From positions 62,001 through 126,000 of the forward strand of contig JADDOH010000477.1 in assembly GCA_016648135.1 (NCBI GenBank): a DNA stretch of 64,000 nt. Reading direction: 5' to 3'. The notes beneath the pieces were generated by a model. The model was not told where the DNA came from and did not search any database. It saw only the letters and a list, made by a program, of their open reading frames with translations. Below are positions 21,125 to 32,109 of this stretch, one piece after another. The position numbers were made by a program, and so were the translations under genes. The stretch comes from Agrypnia vestita (Eukaryota > Arthropoda > Insecta > Trichoptera > Phryganeidae). The stretch's first letter is position 1. The number at the start of each line of letters is the position of its first letter.

Positions 21125-22250
21125 AGCTTTCAAAAGCGATGCAAGGTCCTCGATTTAACGTAAATATTCATAACAATATCTTGAACTTAAGAATTCATAA
21201 ATATATATAACTGGTATATTCTTTGTCCTGTTTCTTTGACAATTTGACTCTAGTTACTTTAAACTCTGCTGACTCCTGCTTTAAGTCATGTAAAGTGTGT
21301 GCAGAAAATCTTATCATTTCTTTAAAAAAACACCTTTACAAAAGAGCACTTTTAAATTATCTACTTTTCATGTTTGTGGCTTCCAAATAAAACACTCTCC
21401 CTTCAGTCCAGATATGGCTTCGTCTGTGTATAATTTATTCCTGAAGATGCAAATGTACCGGGACGTAAGGCAGCCTACTCTAGGAGCATTTATCAGGGTC
21501 AATATGACCAGTTCACTGTCCGTTCGTGAAAAAAAAAAATTGACAATAAAGTACCCGCTGGTAAGCCATTTTAAAAAATTTAACATCTTTAAATGTGAAC
21601 GAAGAAAAACCGTCTGCAGGCTATTAAAGGACGAGACACATAAAATCAGATGAATCAATAGAGATTTTACGAGCAGAGGTCCGGCCATAAACGGTACATT
21701 CCTGTTTCTCTAAAGTGCTATTATGGACCAATAAATAACTGCTCGCGGAGGTACGGAAAGCCATCGATGAAAGTTACAAAATGTAAGAAACGGACCGAAG
21801 AAACTGTTACATGTATCTATGTGTCTAGACGTCGTTATAAAGTTTGATTTGTGTTCGGTGGAGCAGAAATTTTGACGAAAAACGTTAAAAGTTTTATCGG
21901 ATGTTTAAAAAATCACGCAGTGCGTCAACTAGATTACCCATATTATCCGTGATTTATTTTTATTTCGGTCGCGCCGACAACATTTTAAGCTAATTACAAT
22001 TTTGATTGTTGTATTTAATAAATAATTGAACAATATTTTACGTGAGAAATTAACATGCATAGCCATATCAAATTCAAGTAACATATTATTAGTGGATTTG
22101 GCGTTATCGCATATAGTATTCATTCTATTAGGTGAAAAAAATTAACTTTGTTACCTTTTATGTGAGTGAGAGAAAACGTTTGAATAGAATTCGGAATTTT
22201 TGACCAACTGAATTTATAAACAATCAAATTTCATATTATTAATAAAAAAT
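21125..22250. other. Unassigned; overlapping frames at 21297-21688
   Basis: A less AT-rich block with overlapping open frames on both strands. The minus frame ends RNKLYTDEAISGLKGECFIW, where TDEA recalls the first catalytic Asp region of Tc-type transposases, but the remainder does not confirm it. On the + strand CCTGAAGATG at 21440 is followed by GGGACGT rather than GAAACGT, so a hammerhead was not called. Confidence 0.3.
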
Positions 22251-22254
22251 TACA

Positions 22255-25200
22255 TTGTTTTCACCACTCATATTGAAAATACCACCGTGTGTCAGGGCCA
22301 ATTAAAAATCAGAAATCTATGTGAAGGTAATGAAAATTTAAAAAAAATAGTTAATATATGGGAAAAGAAAAAAAACTAAGGCGGCACATTCACTGCAAAT
22401 GCATATTTCGGCGTTTATTTACGAAAATGAGAGTTTTATTATTTATTTATATCAGAATGTATAATGCAAAACCGCATTTTTTTAGGGCGATAACATAGAT
22501 ATAACTTTTGTTATTATAAAAAAGGAATAAACTGAACATTAATTATAATAATTAAGAAAATGTAAGCATAAATCGAGAGTCCATGGCCAAAAAATCGTTT
22601 TTAGTGTCTGAAGCGAGACTAATTTTTACAAAATATTTATATGCACGCAGTCTTATGACTTTAAATCTAGCATTTTGATGAATAAACCGTACTTAAATAA
22701 TTAAGAAATGTTAAATATAAATAAATTTATAATATTTTAATTTGCAAGAAGTTTTTTGATGATTTTCAAAAGCTTTTTTTCATATAAAGAGATGATTTTA
22801 AACAATATATTGTATTTACTCTTGCACTTTGAGAGTTCAAGTTTTTTTTTTAAAACACGTTCATTAATATATAAAAATTAGATTGTATTAAATATGTCAA
22901 CAAATGATGCAGTTTTAAAATCAGATTCCGTGTGCCGTCGGGAGGGGGGAACGTCCCTTCGTTGCCGATTTCCTTTTTCATAAAAAATCACTATCAAACG
23001 TGTTTATATGCCAAATTTGACATTAGTTAGAAATATTATTATATTATACTAACGAAAGCAATTGATGTCTCCCATATAATAAGGATTTATATGAATTTGT
23101 CGAAAGGGTTCATTATTTCGAGCCTTGAACTTCTTCTCCGTGAATATGCCTCCGTTTGCTGCGTTATTTTGTGATCGTCATATTTTACCATATGCATAAC
23201 GATTTAAAAAGGAGTGCAGAATTATTAATATGTTTTTTTAAATTCTTTACGGAAAATAATAATTCGACTCAAATAATATACGAGCATTTGTCATATAAAA
23301 ATTAAAGATATTAATCATTTTGACTATTATGACTATGCGCTCGACACGAGCTGCTCTCGGTTGTTTCTGCTCTCGGGTATATTTAAGCATCGGCATTCCG
23401 TATGGTTATCTCTTTTTCTCTTCTTTCTGTCTCAACCTTCCTATTTTGCAACGAATATGTAAATTTACGTGCTAGTGCAAATTTTATCCAATATTAGATT
23501 TGTTGACGTCTCTTTCTCATCTTGAAACAGCACGATCCAATGACACCGTACATCGGCATTTGACATTTGGAAAATGGATGTCAAGCCTTAAGTACTTCCG
23601 CGAAAACAAATTTAAATGATAACTCTTTGTCAAAAAGACCTGATTATATATAATATTCAATTTACTATAAACTTTTTCCTTTTTTCCAAAATTTCTAATT
23701 AATCAAACTGTAATTTTGTAAAATTTTTACGAAAAATTTGTAAACCCTTATTTATATAGAAGGAATGATCCATAATCGAAAGACGATTTGCAAATTCAAA
23801 ATAATTATTACTCCCTAAACATCTCAAGTGTTCCTTAACTATAACACCAAAATTTCGACACGTTTTCCCTAAATAAATAAAGATTTTTTAAAATAAACAT
23901 CCATATTATATATATATATATATATACTATTGAATTTGAAATTTGATAACTTATGGCTCTATGTATTTATTTATAAGGTAACTATTTCACCTATATAGAA
24001 CCATAGACACTTTAAAATATCTATTCTAAGAAATAGCCAAACAAACAGCAATACACTATAAAACATTTTTTTTAACTGCGGCAGCATTTGACGTATAAAA
24101 AGCTTGAAGTAAGCCATTAGACAAATGGTAATACACATGAGTCATGAGATTTTCCTTCTTAGAGATTGTTACAAGACGAAAATCTAGTAAAATACGGCAA
24201 GTATACAAAACTATATTTTTTATTTATATTACACAATAAAATGAATTGTAACAACTAATACTCATGAGAAATATTCTTGTAAAAATCCACATGGACACGT
24301 TAGTAAGTAATTAAGAACATAAGACCCATTATCGCGTCAGAATTCTATAATATATTGAATAGCAGGGAAACATTAAAATCCAGTTTCCTGGCATCATATT
24401 ATTAATTAATTTTAGAGTGGAAAGTTCTAGTTTAGCTGAGAAAAGTGTATGTAGTTTACGTTCCAACGATTTGTAGAGATTATCAAAATCATTGTTACTA
24501 TTATCCTCCTTAATTAGTTGAAAATTTTCTTCTCTAAGGACAGGGAATACTTAAGGTTTATTATATTATCCAAAGAATTTAATCCGCAGGCCAAGGATAA
24601 TTTAATTTTACTTTTCTTGAATAAAGATCGTCATTTATCCTTAAATTCCAAAACTAATAAGCTCTAGGTATATTAAAATTATATTTTGAAAGTTTTCTTT
24701 GAACCTTAAAATACCTTTAAAAAAATTCGTTCTTTTGTACATATTTAAACTTTTAAAATTTTAAATAAAATCATAAAGCATAAAAATGTAAAATGATCAG
24801 CTTAACCCTTTACGTATAAAATAGGATAGGTCACAATAGATAAAAATAGAGTATATTCATTCCAACCCCGGGAAAAAGAAACTTATTTATCAATCTCCGC
24901 GATTAACAAATCTCTTCCCGGTTCCCGGCTGGAATCAACCGATTCTTTTATCGTACGATACGAGGAAATTAAAAAATGAAAAGCTTTTACAATTTCGGCT
25001 TCAAAAAGTAAAATTATTCAAATAATTGTTATCAAAAGGAGCAACGAAAGTATCAAATTTCAGACGCGCAGCCACGTTGTAAAGATTTTACGAAAGAGAG
25101 CTATTTTTCTCAAAAACTTTCCCTGCGATATTTATTTTTTCAGAACAAAAAATATATAGTTAAAAATTAACATGTTCCAAATATTTCTTCATTCACATTT

Positions 25201-25980
25201 TTCAGTAGATAAATTGTCGAGTTCTTACTCGCACGAAATAACAAATAAAACACAATTTTTATTAATCCATAAAAAATATATACAAAATGTGAAACAATTT
25301 CATTAAGACATTTTAGTTATATACTACATTGCCAAATCATTCGATAGATATTTTGGAGGAAACATGAGTCTGTAAAGAAAAACGTGATAACATTTGTAAT
25401 GAAGCGTTATTTATTTATAAATTCATTATACCTTTTAAGAGTATTTACATAGTTCGATATTTTCTTAATTGTTTTAAAATTAGCAAGCTCGTTATAATTT
25501 TTTTTTTAAATTGTTATAATGGCAGAAGAATATAATCTATTATATTTAATGAGAATAAATTGGAAAACCATCAAGCTTTGGCTCAAAAAAATCTCAATTA
25601 TTGGTTAAGTAATATTGGTAAATGATTAATAATTTAATGTATTATTTGGATGCTGCACGGACACTCGCCTAGTCTAGCAAGCAAACTGTCAATATTTCTA
25701 TTATTTAACAAAAAATGGTTATAATTTATTATTTGGACACTTTGGAAGAAAAAAAAACATTTGTGTAAACAAAACTGACTAAGCGATTTGAAACGGAATA
25801 ATTTGATTTTTCATTTACACAAGACGATATAATAAGTCTCAAATATTTCATTATCGTAATGTAACTAGTGGTAGAGCGAAATCAATATCGCAGTTTTCGG
25901 TGTATGATTTTATCATGTTTTATTTAAATCAATTTCACCAAATATTTTTAGTGAATTTAACAACGGTTTTTTTCTCAATT
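22255..25980. other. Unassigned AT-rich stretch
   Basis: No gene or named element seen. TTGTTTTCACCACT at 22257 matches the arm of the Penelope-like repeat at 12.6 kb but nothing extends it. 23909-23931 is a short (TA)n run. 22915-22960 is a brief GC-richer patch (GTGCCGTCGGGAGGGGGG) without coding signal. Confidence 0.4.
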
Positions 25981-25984
25981 TTGT

Positions 25985-27460
25985 ATGTATTTCAGGGCTT
26001 TTATTCGGGGGTGGGTCTCTTGCTGGGAAATTCTTAGGGGGCTTCTAAGAGAATCTGTGAGAATATGCGTGAGTGCTGGAATGTAACTGCTGTCTACTGG
26101 TTTTTATCTTCCACTAGCGATTTCCATTAAGGTGAAATTCTTATAGACGCAGACGTAACTAAATTAGTTAGGATCACTTTCGTGGTTGTATCGGCCGGCA
26201 TTGGATCTTCGTACTGGCGAGTCCCTTAATGTTTGTTATTTTATTTTAATTTTTCCCTGACGGGAGTGTATTAATGTTATATCTGTCTCTAAGGTGTAAT
26301 TCTACATTCATTTTAATTAATCTGGCTGCTAAGTTGCATGTATACATGTTGTGTTATTATATTTATGCTTATTACTATGAACACTATGGACTTTTTGCAT
26401 TCATATTTGGTACTTAAACTGTAGCACATGTAATTTGTAATTTCCACTTAATGGATGATAAGTATGTTTGTCCCTGCGCCTTGGAGGCAGAGAAGAGGTT
26501 TTGTGTGGACGCCTCCCGAATGCCGAAAAAATGCCGAAAATGGGTGGCGAAAGTGTAGTGCCGATATGGGAGATATTGTTCACAGAACGGCCCGGGATAT
26601 GTGGTGGGTTCTTCTTCCCTGTTCCGCTGTAAATATACATACTTTTGGTTTAAAGTCGATGAAATTAGTTCGTTAGTTAATTTTCTCTTAATACATTTTT
26701 AGCTTCAAAATCTTGCAATTATTTTGTCCCTTGATTTTTCACGGGTTTTTTGCTGGTTATATTTAATAGCTCCGATATTTTCATATTTATAATGAATTTT
26801 TGTGTACATGTAATCTAAACAGGAACTGAAGTGATATCGACCGTGTATTGAAATAGTTTGGTTAGAAGGAGAAATACAAAAGTCAATAGAAAGTCCAGGT
26901 TGGGACAGAGATAAATTTCAAACAGTCTGTTAAAGATAAATTGTTTGCTTATTGTGTCATTATTTACTCTAAAAATAAGGCTTTCGAGTAAATAGCTGAA
27001 ATATCTTTAAATCCATCGTCCGCCGAAAGCCTCCAACCTTCGGGGGTAAGCCTTCAGGCACATAAAAGTGAAAGGGATTGTTTGGCCGCAAAGTTGGAAA
27101 ACAAATCGACAGCATCTTGTCTACCCTTATCAGGGGAATATAAACAGGAACATAGGCAGGAGTGATCACACCAGCTCAGCGAGGAATTATTTGAAATGAG
27201 AAGGATTCAAAGAGAATAAACCGCATTGGACTGTTTTCAGAGAAATTAATTAATTGAAACACGAAGTGCCTATGTTACAGTACATACGAAAACCATTTGA
27301 CAGACGTAATTAATCATTATTAACCCTGATTATAGTAAACCATTTTTTGGGTATGTATTATTAAAAACAAAGTTAAAAATGTGGTTTACATTTCAAGTAG
27401 AATTCGCGTTCCATGTTTAATAAATAACATACCTTTATTCAAATTTATGTTACCAATTAG
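25985..27460. other. Unassigned GC-richer region
   Basis: Distinctly richer in G and C than its surroundings at 25985-26235 and 26455-26635. The + frame 26455-26676 (MISMFVPAPWRQRRGF...) and the antiparallel frame are both open, with no recognisable domain. GGGGGTGGGTCTC and GTACTGGCGAGTCCC recall untranslated or LTR-type sequence, but no long repeat pair was found to prove an LTR element. Confidence 0.3.
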
Positions 27461-27465
27461 GAGTA

Positions 27466-27645
27466 GCTTTTTGGTCTTGTGGTTAGGACTCTTGCCTCGT
27501 AATCTAAAGATCGCAGGTTTGAATCTCACTCCAGACCAGCAAGTTAATCCTATTTTCATAGCACAGGCGTTTAGCTTAATTTGAAAATAGTAAGAATATT
27601 GGTATGACACGTTTTTCGTGTTTACATCTATATTAAAAAAAAAAA
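27466..27645 (+). mobile_element. tRNA-derived SINE, copy 1
   Basis: The tRNA-like head GGTCTTGTGGTTAGGACTC (A box) and GGTTTGAATCT (27516-27526, B box) is followed by a tRNA-unrelated body: AGCAAGTTAATCCTATTTTC, ATAGCACAGGCGTTTAGCTT, AAGAATATTGG, and an A-rich tail to 27645. Three more copies of the same body occur at 30.6, 37.4 and 59.2 kb on the other strand. Confidence 0.85.
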
Positions 27646-27662
27646 GAGATTTATGTTTATCC

Positions 27663-27700
27663 AACCGGTTTCGGAAATATTAATTTCCTTCCTTCTCATT
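27663..27700 (-). ncRNA. Possible hammerhead remnant (GAAACCGGTT)
   Basis: Minus strand: a perfect GGAAAT/ATTTCC stem followed by GAAACCGGTT, where ACC/GGT would form helix III. The 5' core before the stem does not match CUGANGA, so this is either degenerate or chance. Confidence 0.25.
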
Positions 27701-27719
27701 TTCATTTCTGAAAATAAAA

Positions 27720-28265
27720 AGGAATCAAAATTATACAATCATTACATTTTGTTTTTAGAATTCAATTAAAAAGTATACCTGAATGTATAGTAAAAAAACT
27801 AGTATGATGAAAATTCATATGAGGAAATGACTGAAATATTTAAGCATATGACTGGTGGTTTAGTTAAATGATTGATTGAACTAACTGGGTAAATTGGTTT
27901 ATTGAAAAAAAAACGGATACGAATAGTATGGTTGTGTAGAGATTCAATCTCAACTTTTCGCTGGAGTAACACTACAGCGTCGTCTGAAAAGTGCCCTTTC
28001 AAGGATAGTTACAAATTATCAAGTATATGGCGACCGATTTTCACTACTATACTCTCACTAAAATTATAACATACGGTTCGTATAAAATTCGGTTGTTGTT
28101 TCGGTATCTAAATATGACCGTAATGTAAACCATAAATCGTAAAGTGGTTTTATTTTGTTTGTCTAGTTTTACTTTATTATTTATATTTTATATATCAACT
28201 TTAGTTATTTCAAATGATTCCAGATTAAACAACATAAGACGGGTAAAAATTTAAAAACATTACCT
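27720..28265. other. Unassigned AT-rich stretch
   Basis: No supported feature. The minus frame at 28002-27799 has no recognisable domain. Confidence 0.45.
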
Positions 28266-28269
28266 TCAT

Positions 28270-28345
28270 TAACACTTCTCTTCTTCTCTCAATATTCCCG
28301 TTACATCACCCTTACGCCAGTAATTTCGGCTCATTTTTTCAGTAC
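28270..28345 (+). repeat. Dispersed repeat, partner of 9935-10012
   Basis: CTTCTCTTCTTCTCTCAATA, then CACCCTTACGCCAGTAATTT and CGGCTCATTTTTTCAG, the same order as at 9.9 kb. Confidence 0.6.
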
Positions 28346-28447
28346 CTAACCACTATTTATTTTTGAACTTAATTATTGAAATTTTAACTGAAGCATTGTT
28401 AAAATTCATTATTTAAAAAATACGTATTCAGTTTGAAATTTCACACC

Positions 28448-28481
28448 TCCATGAGAGATTCTGATTCTCTCAAAACAAGTG
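28448..28481 (+). ncRNA. Hammerhead-like motif (AAAACAAGTGG)
   Basis: A degenerate core ending CATGA, stem II GAGA...TCTC, AAAAC (G12 to A), AA and GT. The cleavage position is G, which hammerheads do not tolerate. It is followed by GGTGAAAAAATAAAATAA, resembling the arm after the 12.7-kb ribozyme. An inactive remnant of the 2.1/13.2-kb subfamily. Confidence 0.45.
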
Positions 28482-28572
28482 GTGAAAAAATAAAATAATT
28501 TTAAAAAATTAAGCAAATATAACATAGTAAATATAACAAAATATTTTTAAGTATATAAGTTGTATTAATTTA

Positions 28573-29089
28573 CTAGCTGATCGTACCCGGTGTTGCACGG
28601 GTTAAGGATAAAGTTGAAAATAAATTTGTGGGGGAAAACAAAGGTTTCATTGTTTTGCCTCTAATTAAAACAATGTTTCCATTTAATCAAGACTGGGATG
28701 ATCAAGATGTCTGGGGTAGAAATGGGGCTTTTTTTCGTCGGGAATATGTAAACAAAATTTGGGTCTGATCGGTCATGTGGTGTAGATTTGTACAGGATAT
28801 AAGTCTGAGGGGAGATGGGTTAGAGGGGGAAGAGGAAATGTCGTCTATGTTACCCGCTGGGTCGTAAAGAATAAGTTTCAATATTTAGGTCAGATCGGTC
28901 GAACGGTACAGATTTGCTCCGAAAATATATCAAGGGGAAGGGAAAGGGTAAAAGAGGAGGGAGTAAATGTCTCCAATGTTATCCACTGGGTCCTATAGAA
29001 AAATTTTGCAAATTTTGAATCGAATCAGACAAACGGTGTAGATTTGTATAGGGAACAGACAGACAGACATTGAGTTTTATGGGTATAGA
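28573..29089 (-). mobile_element. Non-autonomous Helitron, copy 2
   Basis: The same family as 8170-8702: minus-strand 5' end TCTATACCCATAAAACTC after an A, 3' end ACCCG-loop-CGGGT hairpin then GATCAGCTAG followed by T. The internal array (GATCGGTC.AACGGTACAG phrases) is more diverged. A short CAGA run lies near the 5' end. No coding capacity. Confidence 0.85.
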
Positions 29090-29094
29090 TCTAC

Positions 29095-29760
29095 CAGAGC
29101 GCAGAGATATTACAGATTTTCCGTTTTATCCGCTCTGCACAAAATGCATAAATGTGGATAATTTCGCCACGCTTGCGACAAACAAGAGCTGACAATTAAG
29201 TTTGTATAATTATTACATACATATGCCGGTACAAGTGGGGTGAAAAAATGACATATTTGAAATAATATATGTAATAAAGTATTTAAAAAATAATTAAATT
29301 CATAGATTTGCTAACAAAATTGAATAATGATAGGAGAGTCAGCTCTTAAACGTACGCAAATTAAACAAAACATTTTGTTTAATATGACACTGTCACGTGT
29401 CATGGCTGTGGAAGGACAAATGAGAACACTAGAAATTACTTAGCGACTTATAAATTAATGATTAATTAATTATTCAATGTACAAAAATTAGTTAATATGA
29501 TATAAACTTAAGGAATTCTCTAATCTAAACTATTTCGCAATATATCACTCTTATAAGAACTCTTTATTATTGCTGGGTCATTCATATTTATCGCTCGTAG
29601 AATATTCAAGTCTCGCTTGTAATAGTCGCATTGATTTATTTCACCACTTAGGTACTTCGCTCGATTATTTCGCTTTATTTATCGTTTCAAAACGAAAAAA
29701 ACGACAACTGCATGGCGGCCTAGATCCGCACTATTTAATGGATTATTCAAGTGTTAAGGA
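29095..29760. other. Unassigned stretch
   Basis: The + frame 29570-29821 has no recognisable domain. No other feature apart from the periodic motif that follows. Confidence 0.4.
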
Positions 29761-29765
29761 TAAGG

Positions 29766-29818
29766 TTCTCGTCGCTTCTCTGTTGTTCCAGTCGTTTCCC
29801 AAATGTTTTAGATCATTC
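29766..29818. promoter_or_regulatory. Possible decayed HSE array (TTC every 10 bp)
   Basis: TTC occurs at 29766, 29776, 29786, 29796 and 29816, with TTT at 29806, an exact 10-bp spacing. The half-way positions, where GAA would stand in an HSE, read GTC, TGT, GTC, AAA and GAT, so half the signal is lost. The phase is suggestive only. Confidence 0.25.
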
Positions 29819-30221
29819 TAGATTGATAGAGGCTTTTTCGATCCTTCGATAGTGTTGTTACACATGACAAGGTAAACTGTGCGCAATCTATTTTGCCATT
29901 TCGTTACAATACGTTTAATATTATTTAAATATAATTAAAATATAAAAAAATATGATAATTTTTAAAATTCGCGTTGGAATTGATATCTGCCGAGCATAAT
30001 AGAGGGATTTGCGTCTAAAATTATTTCCGAAACAAATGAAAATGTATAATAAAATTTCAGATTATCCCAATTTAAACCCTTAAATTCTCCCTAGAACCAT
30101 TTTTTTGCATATCTAAGCACGATACGCCCCAACACAGACAATCCTTGAAAACTCTTTTCGTCAGAAATAATATTTCGTAATTTTTAAACATATATATATG
30201 TGATATGTGATATGTAATATA

Positions 30222-30490
30222 AGAACAAGTGAACGAGTTTGTATATTTGGGAATTATGATTACTAGGGATGGCAAATCTGAGAAGGAATCGAGAGGAGGA
30301 TAACTACGGAAGTAGGGTAAATGGGGTTAATAAGACTAGCGGTTCATACGGGAATTCCGGTGCCAACCCTAATGAATGGAATTGAGACCTGGAATTTGCA
30401 GAAAATAGTGAAAGCAGTCTGAACGCGGTGGAAATGCGATCGCTAAGGCGAATGTGTGGAAATCTTTGTCTGAAAAATCGCTAAGGCGAA
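30222..30490 (+). pseudogene. LINE reverse transcriptase fragment (FVYLGIMITRDGK)
   Basis: NEFVYLGIMITRDGKSEKE is the conserved ...FVYLGS..T.DG...EI.RR block of insect LINE reverse transcriptases. After frame breaks, SLNAVEMRSLRRMCGNLCLK matches the block that also begins the 6.35-kb relic. AATCGCTAAGGCGAATGTGTGG is partly duplicated at the end (30450 and 30480), a local duplication. Dead copy. Confidence 0.75.
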
Positions 30491-30497
30491 TGTGTGG

Positions 30498-30562
30498 CTG
30501 ACGTAGGTGATCACTTTACACAATGTAACCTTCATCATTTTCACCCATGATAGAATACCACA
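30498..30562 (-). repeat. Unidentified dispersed repeat, fragment
   Basis: The reverse complement reads TCTATCATGGGTGAAAATGA then GGTTACATTGTGTAAAGTGA and TCAC, matching 60067-60125 closely. It is joined directly to the LINE fragment. Confidence 0.6.
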
Positions 30563-30577
30563 TTTATCAATAAATTT

Positions 30578-30780
30578 TACTGTTTTTTTTTTTAAATAGA
30601 GATGCGATCACTTAATACGTGTTACATCAATATTATTACCATTTTCAAACTAAGCTAAACGCTTATGCTATGGAAATAGGACTAACTTGCTAGTCTGGAG
30701 CGAGGTTCGAACCGGCGACTTTTATAAGTGTATTGTTATAATCATGAGCGCGACCGGCACCAAACGCTGGTAGACGTTTC
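30578..30780 (-). mobile_element. tRNA-derived SINE, copy 2
   Basis: The reverse strand has B box GGTTCGAACCT (30713-30703), then ACTAGCAAGTTAGTCCTATT, CATAGCATAAGCGTTTAGCT, and a tail shown on the + strand as a T run at 30582-30593. The same body as copy 1. Confidence 0.85.
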
Positions 30781-31040
30781 CCGAAGTTTAGTTAATTGTA
30801 GATCAATCTAGAGCCTTCTATAGTTTTTTTTCAAAGTGACATTACAAGAAATTTGTACGCAATTCCTTCTGCTTGCCATTTTGTGACAGTATAATTACCA
30901 AAATTTTTTCGTAAAGAGATATTTTAAAAATTATTAATTGATAAATTTTTCTTTTTAAGTTCTTTAATCTAAGAACGTGCTCGTTTTAAGATTTGATTAA
31001 ATATTTTCGTAGTATATAAAATTACAGTATAGGATGTATC

Positions 31041-31073
31041 CTGATAAATGGTCTATTAGCCCCGAAATATGTT
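31041..31073 (+). ncRNA. Degenerate hammerhead-like motif
   Basis: CTGATAA, weak stem ATGG...CCCC, GAAAT, AT, GTT, then GATATTACAACAC. It follows the GAAACATGTTGATT subfamily with changes in core G8 and C15.2. Confidence 0.35.
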
Positions 31074-31079
31074 GATATT

Positions 31080-31980
31080 ACAACACATTTACGACCGTAT
31101 TCAGAAACAAGTAATATTGGTATTTCGGTATCTTGACTTTTTGATTGATTGAATTCATTAATTTCAAACCTGTCAAATTTAAAACGACAAAATTGACGGC
31201 ATTACAATATCATACAATAACTGTTAAGTTTAATTGTTTATTTCAGATAACGTCCGATAATATATTATTGTTGACTATATAAATATAATTATATATATAT
31301 ATATAACTATATAAATATAAATATGTATTTTACTCAATGATATCTAAAAGAAATCGATTACTTTCAAACGCCATCTATTAGATCAAAGGTTGATGCTTTA
31401 TCGCATTAACCTTTATCTATCTACCTTTTTAATTTTTTTATTTATTGAAATCAACGGACATAGTCTAATAAAATATTAAACATAACATGAACCAGATAAA
31501 ATACATCATAATAAAGGTTATAGTAATTAAAAAGCATGGACAAATGAAAAGTAATAACAATAACTAATTATCTTATTGTCATAACAAATTTGAATTATTA
31601 TATTAAAAATCCAAACGAATTATTAATTCATTAAAAAAATGCACAATAGAACAATAAAATAAGACAAATAAGGATTATTTATAAATTACTCATCACATAT
31701 AAGCATATTCATATTTTGCAGTTATAAAATGTTAAAAGAGACAAATTATAGTACAACTGGACTTCACGGAGCTTGGAGGAAACTTAAAACTATTTATCAG
31801 AAGGCAGAATAGCCACCAAAGGATGAATAATAATCAGAAAAGTACTGTAAGCTTTACTAGTGATTTTTGAGATGTTTAGTCATTGATCCCACCTCAGAAA
31901 ATTCAACGAAATTTCAGGTAAACGAACCATGCAGCAAAACCCTCAATGATCTGCTTTGTGCATATAATAGATTAAAAAGG
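31080..31980. other. Unassigned AT-rich stretch with TATA runs
   Basis: 31280-31320 is an AT-rich imperfect palindrome built from TATATAA units. Nothing else is supported. Confidence 0.45.
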
Positions 31981-31984
31981 AAAA

Positions 31985-32104
31985 ATTAATTAAAAAAAAT
32001 TACCGGTGCGTGGAAATTTATTTACCGGTAATTTGTTAATGTAATTTACCATTTTTACCGGCATATCATTTTATCGAAAAACGGTAATGCAAGTCCTAAC
32101 CCTG
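31985..32104 (-). mobile_element. hAT-like element end rich in ACCGGTAA
   Basis: Minus strand begins CAGGGTTAGGACTTGCATTA and continues with repeated ACCGGTAA/TTACCGGT motifs. CAG at the tip and ACCGGTA-type subterminal repeats are a known pattern for hAT elements. The other end was not located. CTTTCGACA adjoins the tip and recurs 62 bp further on. Confidence 0.45.
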
Positions 32105-32109
32105 CTTTC

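Noticed and set aside
21297..21688. Possible Tc-type transposase (TDEA motif) and hammerhead start CCTGAAGATG
   Set aside because: Only a four-residue motif supports the first, and GGGACGT replaces GAAACGT in the second. Neither has further support.
27466..27540. Functional tRNA gene
   Set aside because: The anticodon stem does not pair properly, and the head is fused to a SINE body present in four copies.
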